From contig NZ_JACDXV010000007.1 in the NCBI RefSeq assembly GCF_015158295.1, positions 62,001-126,000 of the forward strand: DNA of 64,000 nt, given 5' to 3'. The notes under the pieces were generated by a model. The model saw only the letters and a list, made by a program, of their open reading frames with translations, was not told the origin of the DNA and did not search any database. Shown piece by piece: positions 54,696 through 63,784 of the stretch. How positions within the stretch are numbered: the first letter of the stretch is position 1; each line of letters begins with the position of its first letter. The DNA comes from Devosia faecipullorum (GTDB taxonomy: Bacteria; Pseudomonadota; Alphaproteobacteria; Rhizobiales; Devosiaceae). The translations under genes and the position numbers were made by a program.

Positions 54696-56057
54696 TTAGT
54701 GAACGTTGCGCGGCACTTGCAGCGCATTGAGGGGGGATGCATCGCCAGTGGCGAGGTTGTTGACGTGATCGACCAGTTCCGCAGCCTGACTGGCGCCAAG
54801 GGCCGCGCGCGCGGACGACAGGAAGCGGGCGTAGACCAGATCCGAAGAGGCCACCTCGACATCGTCGAGCGCGCATGAGATCTCCTGCCCGTCGAACGTA
54901 GTCAGCGTGACGCGCGCGGGCTGGCGCCCGGGATAGGCAGCGGTGAGTTCGGGATCTGCGACGAGCCTGGTGCGGCTGATGAGGCGAGCGATCTCCGCGT
55001 CTTCCAAGTCAGCATAGTTGTCGCTGTCGAGCCGCGCTCGGCGTACTACGCTGGCAACGCCAAACTGGATACTCATCTTGGCCGCGAGCATGGTGTCGAA
55101 TGGCCCGACGGCATTGCAGCCCGGATAAAGCAAGGCCGCCTGGGTGGCGTCGACGCGGATAGCGGCAACTTGGGCGCTGTCCACCTCCAGCTTCAAACGA
55201 GCGGCGAGTGCCGCCTGGCTGGGCGTCTGGGCAAAGTTGCAGGCCGGCGCTTGCTTGTGAAAGACCTTGAGGATTTCAAAGCCATCCTGGAAAAGCCCCT
55301 TGACCGGCTGCGGTTCACGGCGCGCAAAGGCGCGGAAGATGCCGGCTTCGCCCTCAACCACGTCGCGTGTGGCAAAGGCTCCGGATGCGGCAAGATCTAC
55401 GCAGGTCAGCGCATTGCGGGCAGCGAACCCGGCGTGAAAATACATGTCGCTGCCACCGGCGACGGGCCACTGGTTGAGGCCGGCGGCGCAGTTGACGGCG
55501 AGCGAAAGCGCCGAGGACGTGCTGTTGGCATCCAGGGTTCGCAACTGGCACAACGCAGCCACGGCGGCGAACGGGCCAACAATACCCGTCGGCCGGAACA
55601 GGCGCGCAAGCTCGGCGGTCATGATTGCACTGCCAAGCCTTGCGCCAGCCTCGTAACCGGCCACGGCTGCGGCCAGAAGCTCATGTCCGGTCACCTGACG
55701 GCCGGTTCTGGAAAGCTCTGCCAGCAAGGCTGGCCAGACAACGATGCCGAGATGTGCGATCGACCCGACATGCATGTCTTCCCGAACGAGACCGTGTGCG
55801 GCCACCGCATTGGCAAAGGCTGCGTCACCTGCCGCCGAGAAAGCACCTAGCGGGATTGAGGCAGCGCCGCTCGCATTCTTCTCGGCGTGCCCGATAGCCT
55901 GCTGCGCCCACGGAAGGTTGCGGGCCTCGTAGGCAGCCGAGAAATAGTCGGCAAGGCAGAGCTGGGCTTTCTCAAGCACGTGCTCCGGCATAGGGGCGGT
56001 GCGGCATGCAACGAGCGCAGCGGCAAAAGACTCCACTACGCTCGTATTCAGGCTCAT
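54696..56057 (-). CDS. MmgE/PrpD-family protein
   Basis: Protein of 453 residues of the 2-methylcitrate dehydratase/cis-aconitate decarboxylase family. Recognisable parts: AAVAGYEAGARLGSAI, the AAALCQL region, a long helical domain with GLNQWPVAGGSDMYFHAGFAARNAL, and the C-terminal domain starting around residue 270 with VDATQAALLYPG. Whether it acts as a dehydratase, decarboxylase or isomerase on the pathway acid is open. It overlaps the end of the SDR gene by 4 bp. Confidence 0.85.
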   Translation of the reverse strand: MSLNTSVVESFAAALVACRTAPMPEHVLEKAQLCLADYFSAAYEARNLPWAQQAIGHAEKNASGAASIPLGAFSAAGDAAFANAVAAHGLVREDMHVGSIAHLGIVVWPALLAELSRTGRQVTGHELLAAAVAGYEAGARLGSAIMTAELARLFRPTGIVGPFAAVAALCQLRTLDANSTSSALSLAVNCAAGLNQWPVAGGSDMYFHAGFAARNALTCVDLAASGAFATRDVVEGEAGIFRAFARREPQPVKGLFQDGFEILKVFHKQAPACNFAQTPSQAALAARLKLEVDSAQVAAIRVDATQAALLYPGCNAVGPFDTMLAAKMSIQFGVASVVRRARLDSDNYADLEDAEIARLISRTRLVADPELTAAYPGRQPARVTLTTFDGQEISCALDDVEVASSDLVYARFLSSARAALGASQAAELVDHVNNLATGDASPLNALQVPRNVH

Positions 56058-56797
56058 CGGGGCCCCGCAATGGTGATACCGGCATCAATCTTGAGCGTGA
56101 CGCCGGCAATGCTTGCCGCTTCGTCAGAAGCAAGAAAGACAGCGGCCGATGCCACCTCGCGATCTGTTACGAGACGCCCAAGCGGGGTCATGTTGCGGCG
56201 CTTTTCCCAGCCCTCCGCGTCAATAACAGAGCTGGCCCCCGGCGTCTCTACAGCCCCCGGCGCAAGCGCATTGACGCGAATGCCATAGACGCCCAACTCG
56301 ACGGCCTGCTGGCGCGTGAATGCATCGACCGCACCCTTGATAGAGGTGTAGACTGCTGCGTTCTTGATGGCGAAGGAAACAGCCACCGACGAAAGGCTGA
56401 TGATGCTGCCACCACCGCGCGCTATCAGGTGCGGCGTCGCTGCCTGGGTACTCCAGTAAGTGCCCTTGACCCCGACATCGAGCATGCGGTCGATGATGTC
56501 TTCAGGCATGTCGGTCAGCTGCGCGTAGTGAAAGGCCACCGCGTTGTTGACCATCGCATCGAGACCGCCCTGAGAGGCAAAGTCATCGACGGCCGCATGC
56601 ACGGCGGCGCGATTGCGAACGTCAAGCACATAGGCCTTGGCACCGGGAATGGCAGCCGCGGCGCTTTCGACCAGCGGGGCATTGATGTCAGCCAGTGCGA
56701 CGGTCGCGCCCTCTTCGGCGAAACGCCGCGCGATGGCAGCGCCAATGCCCCCGCCCGCGCCTGTAATGAATGCGCGCTTGCCGTGTAGTTTGCCCAA
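56054..56797 (-). CDS. Short-chain dehydrogenase/reductase
   Basis: NAD(P)-dependent oxidoreductase of 247 residues, classical SDR. Cofactor motif TGAGGGIGAAIA at residues 12-23; the VNNAVAFHY segment replaces the usual NNAG with NNAV; catalytic Ser in SLSSVAV and the YTSIK motif (Tyr, Lys) are intact; ADINAPLVES gives an Asp after the second strand, favouring NAD. First gene of the minus-strand part of the catabolic cluster and divergent from the HpcH/HpaI aldolase gene. Confidence 0.9.
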   Translation of the reverse strand: MGKLHGKRAFITGAGGGIGAAIARRFAEEGATVALADINAPLVESAAAAIPGAKAYVLDVRNRAAVHAAVDDFASQGGLDAMVNNAVAFHYAQLTDMPEDIIDRMLDVGVKGTYWSTQAATPHLIARGGGSIISLSSVAVSFAIKNAAVYTSIKGAVDAFTRQQAVELGVYGIRVNALAPGAVETPGASSVIDAEGWEKRRNMTPLGRLVTDREVASAAVFLASDEAASIAGVTLKIDAGITIAGPR

Positions 56798-56887
56798 TTG
56801 GAGGTCCTCCGATGCTGTTCGCGGTGGCCGCTTGTTGGTTCGCTTACTCGGCCCAGGAGCCCAAACTGTCGAACGCTACCTAACCCC

Positions 56888-56904
56888 GTTTCACTCTGCG
56901 AAAT
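56888..56904. promoter_or_regulatory. Operator candidate 1 of the catabolic cluster
   Basis: GTTTCACTCTGCGAAAT, an imperfect palindrome with the form RTTTCA-N5-YGAAAY, in the 181-bp space between the divergent SDR and aldolase genes. Nearly the same element is at 61746 and at 59616. Position suits control of both transcription units. Confidence 0.6.
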
Positions 56905-56978
56905 GGAGGGACTGAGAAGTCCCGCGCCCCCACGTCAATGGCTAGCTTGTGCCTGACACAAGGCCGAGAAGGGTCACA

Positions 56979-57755
56979 ATGACTAAAGCAGAGGGCACGT
57001 TGCCCACCTTTGCGCAGCGCATGAAGGCGCGCGAAACTCTCTATGGAACATTCGTCAAGATACCCACGCCGCATGCCACCGAGGTGATCGCTTCGGTAGG
57101 CTATGATTTCGTGGTGATCGATCAGGAGCACGCGCCGTTTGATCGCGCAGCAATCGACACGATCATTCTTGCTGGATATGCCAATAACTTGCCGACGCTT
57201 GTCCGCGTTGGTGATGCTTCTGCCGCCAATATCCTGAGCGTGCTCGATTGCGGCGCGGCAGGTGTGCTCGTGCCCCATGTCGATACCGCAGAGAAGGCGC
57301 GTCAGGTTGCGTCGGCCTGCCGATATCGCGGGGGAACGCGAGGCTTCTCACGGACGGGCCGTGCCGGAGGATATGGCATGGCGGGCGTCACCGAACATAT
57401 CGAGCGACAGGACGAACAGGTCCTTTGCATTGCGATGATCGAAGATGTGGCCGCGATCGAGAATGTCGAAGAGATCGCTGCCGTTGAGGGGATCGATGCG
57501 ATCTTCATTGGACGCGCCGATCTCTCAGTCGCGATGGGGGAAATCACCAGCTCTGCGCCCCGGGTTGTCGAAGCAGTAAAGACCATCGCCGACGGGGTTG
57601 GACGCGCTGGCAAGCTGCTGCTGACTCTGGCGGAAAGCGTGGCCGATCGAGAAGCCATGCAGGCTATAGGCGCAACTTCGTTCCTTGTCGGATCGGACCT
57701 CGCCTTTCTCCGGCGCGCCGCCACCCAGTCCCTCACCGAGCATTCCCGCACCTAG
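56979..57755 (+). CDS. HpcH/HpaI-family aldolase
   Basis: Class II metal-dependent aldolase of 258 residues, related to 4-hydroxy-2-oxoheptanedioate aldolase: it would split a 4-hydroxy-2-oxoacid to pyruvate (or a related oxoacid) and an aldehyde. Seen motifs: FVVIDQEHAPFD near 45, the CIAMIEDVAAIENVEEIAAVEGIDAIFIGRADLSVAMG metal-ligand region (Glu then Asp) near 155-192. Start at 56979, preceded by GAGAAGGG; an ATG at 56949 is possible. First gene of the plus-strand operon aldolase-cupin-DUF6282-tctC. Confidence 0.88.
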   Translation: MTKAEGTLPTFAQRMKARETLYGTFVKIPTPHATEVIASVGYDFVVIDQEHAPFDRAAIDTIILAGYANNLPTLVRVGDASAANILSVLDCGAAGVLVPHVDTAEKARQVASACRYRGGTRGFSRTGRAGGYGMAGVTEHIERQDEQVLCIAMIEDVAAIENVEEIAAVEGIDAIFIGRADLSVAMGEITSSAPRVVEAVKTIADGVGRAGKLLLTLAESVADREAMQAIGATSFLVGSDLAFLRRAATQSLTEHSRT

Positions 57756-57778
57756 CCTAGACCACGAGGAAGAATTTC

Positions 57779-58675
57779 ATGTACGTCACCTCAGACCCGC
57801 GCGCCAAGCTCGCACCCTCTGCTTCCAGCAAGGCTTCCGCTCGGCAGTCCTCGGCAAACTACGCTCGATTCTACGAGACGGAACCTCAGGAACGTTCAGA
57901 CCTGAGCCGGTCGTGGTATGCGCGTGCCCAGAATTTTGTGACCGTCTATTCCGAAGCAGATGCACGCGCAAAGTTCCCGCGTTCAAGCCAGCCGGACGAA
58001 TACGCGCTGCTGCTGGTCGATCCGCAGAGCCGCATCGCGGTTGAATGGAACGGGGATCGTGTTGAAGTCGGAGGGCAAGCCATCGTCTTCGTGCCACCGG
58101 GCGATAGTGTCATCGAGGTTCTGTCGGGCGGACGGCTCATTCGGCTGTTCAGCACCGCTGCGGCAGACATCGTCGCCGCCTGCCCGCCCGGATATGACGA
58201 GGACCCCAATGTTCCCCCGCTCGAGCCGTGGCCCGAGCCCGTCGGCGGCTGGCGCATTCGCCACTACTCGATGGACATTCCTCAAGAAGAGGGCCGCCTG
58301 GGCCGTATTTTCCGCAGTCGGAATTTCATGATCAACTACATCTATCCCCGCAGCGGTCCGCGCGCGCGCTCGAGCATGTCGCCGCACAGCCATGCGGACT
58401 TCCAGCAATGCTCGATGAGCCTTGAAGGCACTTACATGCATCACCTCCGCTGGCCTTGGGGCAATGATGCGGACCTCTGGCGGGCGGACGAGCACGCGCT
58501 CTGCAACTCCCCCTCGGTGACCATTATCCCCGCCCAGGTGATCCACACATCTGAAGCAATTGGCAGCGATACGAATTTCCTCATCGACATCTTCAGCCCA
58601 CCGCGCGAGGACTTTTCCAAGCAGCCCGGCTGGGTGCTCAATGCGGATGAGTACCCAGAGCCCTCCTTCGACTGA
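57779..58675 (+). CDS. Cupin-domain protein, function unknown
   Basis: Protein of 298 residues with two cupin-like segments. The first has QAIVFVPPGDSVIEVLSGGRLIRLFS (about 99-125) and the second has SPHSHADFQQCSMSLEGTYMHHLRWPWG (about 199-227), with HxHxDfQQ and a later His (IPAQVIHTSEA) as probable metal ligands. It may be a dioxygenase, isomerase or hydrolase. It lies 23 bp after the aldolase gene and 22 bp before a DUF6282 gene; not recognised beyond the fold. Confidence 0.7.
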   Translation: MYVTSDPRAKLAPSASSKASARQSSANYARFYETEPQERSDLSRSWYARAQNFVTVYSEADARAKFPRSSQPDEYALLLVDPQSRIAVEWNGDRVEVGGQAIVFVPPGDSVIEVLSGGRLIRLFSTAAADIVAACPPGYDEDPNVPPLEPWPEPVGGWRIRHYSMDIPQEEGRLGRIFRSRNFMINYIYPRSGPRARSSMSPHSHADFQQCSMSLEGTYMHHLRWPWGNDADLWRADEHALCNSPSVTIIPAQVIHTSEAIGSDTNFLIDIFSPPREDFSKQPGWVLNADEYPEPSFD

Positions 58676-58697
58676 TTTGACACCAAGGACATCCAAA

Positions 58698-59642
58698 ATG
58701 ACTTCAGTCAAACTCGTCGGCCAGGAGCGTGATGATGCGATCTCCGCGCTGCTCGTCGGTGCCGTAGACTTGCATTGCCACAGTGGCCCGGCGGTCATGC
58801 CGCGCATACTCGATCACCATGAGCAATTAATGGAGGCGTCAGCGGCCGGTTTCCGTGCTGTGGTCACCAAGGACCACTTTTACCTTGGTACGCCACACGC
58901 CCTCCTGCTGGAAACGCTCTTTCCGGATACAGGAACCCGGATGTTCTCCGGCATCGCGCTCAACAACGCATCGGGCGGCATCAACCCGCACGCCGTCGAT
59001 CACGCGGTTAAACTTGGCGCCAAGATCGTGTGGATGCCCACCCTGTCTGCGGCGAACCACATCGCAAAGATGGCAACCGAAGCGAAGACATTTCCCAAGG
59101 TTGCTGGCGCACTAGACGCAATCCCGCTCTCCGTACTTGACGCCAATGGTCGGTTGACCGACCAGACGCTTCAAGTGTTGGACCTGATCGCGGCCGCCGA
59201 TGTGATCTTGGCCGGTGGCCACCTGAGTGCCAAAGAACTGCTGATCCTCTTCGAAGAAGGCCGCCGCCGTGGGGTCAAAAAAATGATGGTGAACCACCCC
59301 ACCTACGTCATCAGCTGCACGGACGACGACATTCGCGCAATGGTCGAACTCGGTGCCAAGATGGAACATTCCATCTGCCAATTCATCCCCGGGCGAGCCC
59401 AAAAATTCGAGAAGGAGTTCGCGGTGCATCTGATCGAGGCCGCTGGCGTGGAGAACACCATCTTTGGCTCTGACCTGGGGCTAAGCGGCTCGGCTCGGCC
59501 GGTCGATGGCTACCGCACGTTCGTCGGCCAGCTCCTTGATCTCGGCGTTGCGCCGGACGACATCACCACGATGATTTCGCGCAATGGCGCGCTCTGGCTC
59601 AACCTCGACGAGCCTGTTTCAGCAGGTGAAACAGCAGCCTGA
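58698..59642 (+). CDS. DUF6282-family metal-dependent hydrolase-like protein (copy 1)
   Basis: Protein of 314 residues with an amidohydrolase-like arrangement of metal ligands: DLHCHSG (HxH, about residue 25), VTKDHFY (Lys-Asp-His), GGHLS, NHPTYV and GSDLG (Asp near the end). I recall the family as DUF6282. It would hydrolyse an amide, lactone or ester bond; no substrate is known to me. A second copy of similar length is at 60738-61679. Its 3' end contains palindrome site 2. Confidence 0.75.
   Translation: MTSVKLVGQERDDAISALLVGAVDLHCHSGPAVMPRILDHHEQLMEASAAGFRAVVTKDHFYLGTPHALLLETLFPDTGTRMFSGIALNNASGGINPHAVDHAVKLGAKIVWMPTLSAANHIAKMATEAKTFPKVAGALDAIPLSVLDANGRLTDQTLQVLDLIAAADVILAGGHLSAKELLILFEEGRRRGVKKMMVNHPTYVISCTDDDIRAMVELGAKMEHSICQFIPGRAQKFEKEFAVHLIEAAGVENTIFGSDLGLSGSARPVDGYRTFVGQLLDLGVAPDDITTMISRNGALWLNLDEPVSAGETAA
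59616..59632. promoter_or_regulatory. Operator candidate 2 of the catabolic cluster
   Basis: GTTTCAGCAGGTGAAAC, with perfect GTTTCA/TGAAAC arms and a 5-bp spacer. It lies inside the last codons of the DUF6282 gene, 81 bp before the tctC start, so an internal promoter for tctC is plausible. Same spacing as the sites at 56888 and 61746. Confidence 0.5.
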
Positions 59643-59712
59643 CTCTGTTCCTTTCGATACCAAGTACGATAAAATCCAACCGTCGGAACCCCGACATTCC
59701 TGGGAGGAAATC

Positions 59713-60690
59713 ATGAAACGTCTACGCAACTTCGCCCTTGGGGCGATGGCGACTTTGCTCGCCCTGCCTCTTGCCACCGGCACGGCCCTCGCTGCCTTTC
59801 CCGAACGGCAGATCACTATTGTCATCGGCTTCCCGCCGGGCGGAGCGGACGTGTTCACCCGCATGATCGCCGAATACATGACTGACAAGCTCGGTGTCCC
59901 TGTGGTGGTGGAGAACCGCCCCGGCGCATCAGGCACGATCGGAGCCGAGGTGGTGGCTTCTGCCAAGCCGGATGGCTACACCATTCTTTTCGCCACCAAT
60001 GGAAATGCAGCCAATGCCAAGCTGCTCTATCCCAACCTGCCATATGATCCCCAGACCGATCTGCAGCCGATCATGAAGCTGGGAACATCGTCGATGGTCA
60101 TAGCTGCAGGCGCCCAGCAGCCCTATACCAACATGAGCGAGTTCATCGCCTACGCCAAAGCCAATCCAGGTGCTATCTCGGTAGCCCATCCCGGTATCGG
60201 CGGACTTGGCCACGTCGCGATGGAATACATCAAGCGCGAAGCCGAGATCGACGTGAAGATCATCCCCTATACCGGTTCTGGTACGCTCATACCCGATCTG
60301 TTGGCTGGTCACATTCAGGCATCGAGCGACAGCATGCCCTCCTACCTGCCCTATGTTCAGGAAGGCAGTGTTCGCTACCTCGCACAGCTCGGCCCAGAGC
60401 GGAATCCGCTAATGCCCGGCGACGTCCCAACCATGCGCGAGAGTGGCATCGAGTTCGACTCCTACATCTGGTACTCGCTGCTCGGACCGGCAGGCATGCC
60501 CGAAGAAGCTGTCAACGTCATCAATGCAACGGTGACGGAATATCTCGGCCTGCCGGAAACCGTCGATGCGCTTGCCAAGCTGATGATCACGCCTGGCCCC
60601 ACCGCCCCGCAGGGCCTGGCAGATACCATCACCAAGGAGCTAGAAACCTGGGGTCCGATCATCAAAGACGTCGGCATTACCCTTCAGTAG
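59713..60690 (+). CDS. tctC: Tripartite tricarboxylate transporter substrate-binding protein TctC (Bug family)
   Basis: Periplasmic binding protein of 325 residues. Signal peptide of about 27 residues ending ALAA; mature start FPERQITIVIGFPPGGADVFTRMIAE is the Bug-family signature (the FPPGG motif), followed by VVVENRPGASGTIGAEVVASAKPDGYTILFATNG. The pocket ligand is probably a carboxylate made or consumed by the cluster. Strong terminator directly after. The membrane subunits TctA and TctB are encoded across the divergent promoter on the minus strand. Confidence 0.93.
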   Translation: MKRLRNFALGAMATLLALPLATGTALAAFPERQITIVIGFPPGGADVFTRMIAEYMTDKLGVPVVVENRPGASGTIGAEVVASAKPDGYTILFATNGNAANAKLLYPNLPYDPQTDLQPIMKLGTSSMVIAAGAQQPYTNMSEFIAYAKANPGAISVAHPGIGGLGHVAMEYIKREAEIDVKIIPYTGSGTLIPDLLAGHIQASSDSMPSYLPYVQEGSVRYLAQLGPERNPLMPGDVPTMRESGIEFDSYIWYSLLGPAGMPEEAVNVINATVTEYLGLPETVDALAKLMITPGPTAPQGLADTITKELETWGPIIKDVGITLQ

Positions 60691-60711
60691 TTTCCAATCA
60701 GCAGATAAATC

Positions 60712-60738
60712 GGGCGGCCCTCGTTGGCCGCCCTTTTT
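60712..60738 (+). terminator. Rho-independent terminator after tctC
   Basis: Stem GGGCGGCC / GGCCGCCC with a 6-base loop and TTTTT after it, 21 bp past the stop codon. Confidence 0.92.
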
Positions 60739-61679
60739 CATGCCGTTGGCGCCACGTTGCGAAACTCGACTCCTTCCGGCGCGTCGATACCAACCAGCCG
60801 GCACGCGTTCTCGCAGGTCATCTGCCGGATCTGCTGCGGGGTAAACCCGAGATCAAGACAGAGTTCGATAACGGCCCTAAAACCCGGAACAGGCCGCGGA
60901 TTGAACGTCTGGCCGAGATCTGAACCGATTATGGTTCGGTCAATGCCGGCAACGTCGACATAATCGCGCAGGGTGTCGAAATCGAACTTCCGCGACACGC
61001 CCTCGATCAACATGCAGGCGCAGTGTTCCAGATAGACCCCCATCGCCGAAAGCTCTGCAAGATCCTCACGCCTGGCTTCTATCCAATATGTAGGATGACT
61101 GACGACCATCCGCTGAACACCGCGCGACTTTGCCTCGCTGAATAGCGGATACATTTCGCTGATATGCAGATGCCCGCCGCACAGCACGGCATCGTATTCG
61201 GCGATGAGCTCGAGGATTGGCTTCACCTCGTCCCGCAAGTGCCCAAAGTCATCCAGCACGCTCAGCGCTTGTGGCGCGCGCATGCCCAGGCGTCCATGGA
61301 GATTGTAGCGAAATGCGGTCGTCAGGTGATTGCGCGAGCACAAGGTGGGCATCCACACCATGCGCGCACCCAGCGAAAGACCGTACTCGACCGCATGGGC
61401 ATTGAAGCCACCGAGCTGATTGTTCAGCGGCACGCCAGACAACAGGTGGATGGATCGGTTGCCGCGCCTGTACCGCGAAAGAACATTCATGACGGGCGCG
61501 TTGGAATAGAAGTGATCCTTAAAAAGCACGGCATGGCGACCTGCCTCTTCTGCGTCCGCGATCTGCTCAAGGTGATCGAGCTTCCTCTCCATCACGGAAG
61601 GACCGGAATGACAGTGCAGGTCCACTGCACCGCGCAGGAGGAGGTCAACCAGTTCAGCGCGATCGTGAGTGTCAGACAT
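60738..61679 (-). CDS. DUF6282-family metal-dependent hydrolase-like protein (copy 2)
   Basis: Paralogue of the protein at 58698-59642, 313 residues. The putative ligand set is preserved: DLHCHSG, FKDHFYS, GGHLH, SHPTYWIE and GSDLG. The loop regions differ, suggesting a related but not identical substrate. It is divergent from the monooxygenase gene, with palindrome site 3 between them. The end of the gene touches the tctC terminator. Confidence 0.75.
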   Translation of the reverse strand: MSDTHDRAELVDLLLRGAVDLHCHSGPSVMERKLDHLEQIADAEEAGRHAVLFKDHFYSNAPVMNVLSRYRRGNRSIHLLSGVPLNNQLGGFNAHAVEYGLSLGARMVWMPTLCSRNHLTTAFRYNLHGRLGMRAPQALSVLDDFGHLRDEVKPILELIAEYDAVLCGGHLHISEMYPLFSEAKSRGVQRMVVSHPTYWIEARREDLAELSAMGVYLEHCACMLIEGVSRKFDFDTLRDYVDVAGIDRTIIGSDLGQTFNPRPVPGFRAVIELCLDLGFTPQQIRQMTCENACRLVGIDAPEGVEFRNVAPTA

Positions 61680-61745
61680 TTGATCCCCTTTTGCTTCCAG
61701 AACCTCATCGCACTCCCACCCGATACACAGCCTTGAAGCCCCTTA

Positions 61746-61762
61746 ATTTCACCTAGTGAAAT
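61746..61762. promoter_or_regulatory. Operator candidate 3 of the catabolic cluster
   Basis: ATTTCACCTAGTGAAAT, a perfect palindrome (7-bp arms, 3-bp centre) in the 158-bp region between the divergent DUF6282 copy 2 and monooxygenase genes, 67 and 76 bp from the two start codons. Best example of the shared motif. Confidence 0.65.
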
Positions 61763-61837
61763 CAGCCGACACGGCGGACGATCCGGTTTGAAGGCTTGGA
61801 TAGGCATGGTCCACCTTCATTCACGGCAGGGATTGCC

Positions 61838-63784
61838 ATGACACAAAGTGCAGCATTGCCGATCGACCGCGAACCATCCCAGGTACGTGCGGCACTAGCA
61901 GATGCAGACGTTTCCGTTTTGCTGATGGTACTGGTGCAGTTGACCGGCGACATGGACCTGCTGGATCGCTACGCGCCCTTGTTGGGTCGTCCCGGCGAGT
62001 TCACCCACTCCATTCCGCAGCCTATGCTGGATGAACTTCTGGACCGACTGGCAGAACGTCTAACGGATGCAACGCCAGCGCCGCATGAGATTGATCCGGA
62101 AGTGCTGCGTCGGATGATGTCAGCCTTTGTTGGCGAAGACATCTCCGATCTTCATCTCACCATGCTGCTTGAAGACCTGGGCTTCCGCAAATCGGAGCCA
62201 CCGCTCGCGCCTGCCAGCTCCGACCAGGGGAAAAAAGCGGCTGATTTCAAGGTGCTGGTCATCGGCGCCGGGGCCTCGGGCATTTGCGCGGGCATCGGCC
62301 TCAAAGAGGCGGGGATCGACTTCCAGATCATCGAGCGAAATGACGATGTCGGCGGTGTCTGGCACGAGAACACCTATCCCGGATGTGGGGTCGACAGCGC
62401 GAACCATCTCTACTGCTATTCGTTCGAACTCAACCACAACTGGTCGCGCTACTACGTCAAGCAGGCCGAACTTCGCGACTATCTCCACGACTGTGCGGTC
62501 AAGTACGGGGTGATGCCGTATGTCCGACTGCGCGAGGAAGTCACATCACTACGCTATGACGAAAAGACTGCCCGTTGGCACGTCACCATCCGCGTGGCCA
62601 ATGGCGCCGAGCGCACAGTTGTCGTCAACGCTGTGATCAGTTCGGTCGGGCAGTTGAACCAACCGGCGTTTCCACGCCTGAAGGGCATCGACAGTTTTGC
62701 CGGCGTCAGCATGCACACTGCCCGGTGGCGCCATGATGTCGACCTCAAGGGCAAGTCGGTCGCGATGATCGGCACTGGCGCAAGCGGCATGCAGGTCGGA
62801 CCCGCGATTGCCGACGAGGTGGAACGCCTCACCATTTTCCAGCGCTCGGCGCCCTGGGTTTTGCCGCGGCACAATTACCACAACACTGTCACTGATAGCG
62901 TCAAATGGGTCCTCGCTCATGTGCCTCACTATGCGCGCTGGTACAGGTTTCTCCTGTTCTGGGCGTATGGGGATGGCGTTTACCCGCTGCTCAAGATCGA
63001 CCGCTCATGGAAGTCTGCTGGCTCCATCTCCGAGCGAAACGCCGAGACCCGCAAGCTCTGGCTGAAATATGTCGAAGCGGAAATGGGTGACCTGCCGGAA
63101 CTCTATGCAAAGGTCGTTCCCGACTATCCGCCTTATGGCAAGCGGTCGCTTCGCGACAATGACTGGTACCAGACCCTGCGCCGCGAGGACGTTGAGCTGG
63201 TCAACAAGTCCATCACCGAGATCGTTCCCGACGGGATCATCGACAGCGACGGTCGCCACTACCCCACGGACGTCATCGTCTATGCAACGGGGTTTGAGGC
63301 CAGCCGCATGCTCTACCCCATGGACATCGTCGGGGTTGGGGGGCGGAAGATCCGGGACCTCTGGGGGGACGATAATCCGCGCGCCTATCTCGGCATTACG
63401 GTCCCAGCCTTCCCCAACCTCTTTCTCACCTATGGGCCCAATACCAATTTGGCTCATGGCGGGAGCATCATCTTCCACGCCGAGTGTCAGGTTCACTACA
63501 TCCTGTCGTGCCTGGCGGCGCTATCGGATGCTGGTGCCGATGCCATGGATTGCACACAAGATGCGCACGACGCCTACAACGCCAAGGCCGATGAAACCCT
63601 GGCGGAAATGGTGTGGTCCTTTGAAGGCGTGACGAACTGGTACAAGAATTCGACAGGTCGAGTGACGACCAACTCGCCGTGGTCTCTGGTCGACTACTGG
63701 CACATGACTCGCCAGCCAGATCGAGCGGCCTACACATTCATTCGGGCAGGCGAAACATCTGAAACGGAGCGCAAAAGTGCATAA
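61838..63784 (+). CDS. Baeyer-Villiger monooxygenase, HAPMO-like
   Basis: Flavin monooxygenase of 648 residues that would insert oxygen next to a ketone to give an ester or lactone. FAD motif VIGAGASGICAGI (about residue 142), NADPH motif MIGTGASGMQVGPAI, the BVMO fingerprint FAGVSMHTARWRHD (FxGxxxHTxxW pattern) and the ATGFEASRM motif are present. An N-terminal extension of about 135 residues (VLMVLVQLTGDMDLL) resembles that of 4-hydroxyacetophenone monooxygenase, so an aryl or bulky ketone is suggested. Start ATG 61838 is preceded by CAGGG. It overlaps the next gene by 8 bp. Confidence 0.88.
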   Translation: MTQSAALPIDREPSQVRAALADADVSVLLMVLVQLTGDMDLLDRYAPLLGRPGEFTHSIPQPMLDELLDRLAERLTDATPAPHEIDPEVLRRMMSAFVGEDISDLHLTMLLEDLGFRKSEPPLAPASSDQGKKAADFKVLVIGAGASGICAGIGLKEAGIDFQIIERNDDVGGVWHENTYPGCGVDSANHLYCYSFELNHNWSRYYVKQAELRDYLHDCAVKYGVMPYVRLREEVTSLRYDEKTARWHVTIRVANGAERTVVVNAVISSVGQLNQPAFPRLKGIDSFAGVSMHTARWRHDVDLKGKSVAMIGTGASGMQVGPAIADEVERLTIFQRSAPWVLPRHNYHNTVTDSVKWVLAHVPHYARWYRFLLFWAYGDGVYPLLKIDRSWKSAGSISERNAETRKLWLKYVEAEMGDLPELYAKVVPDYPPYGKRSLRDNDWYQTLRREDVELVNKSITEIVPDGIIDSDGRHYPTDVIVYATGFEASRMLYPMDIVGVGGRKIRDLWGDDNPRAYLGITVPAFPNLFLTYGPNTNLAHGGSIIFHAECQVHYILSCLAALSDAGADAMDCTQDAHDAYNAKADETLAEMVWSFEGVTNWYKNSTGRVTTNSPWSLVDYWHMTRQPDRAAYTFIRAGETSETERKSA

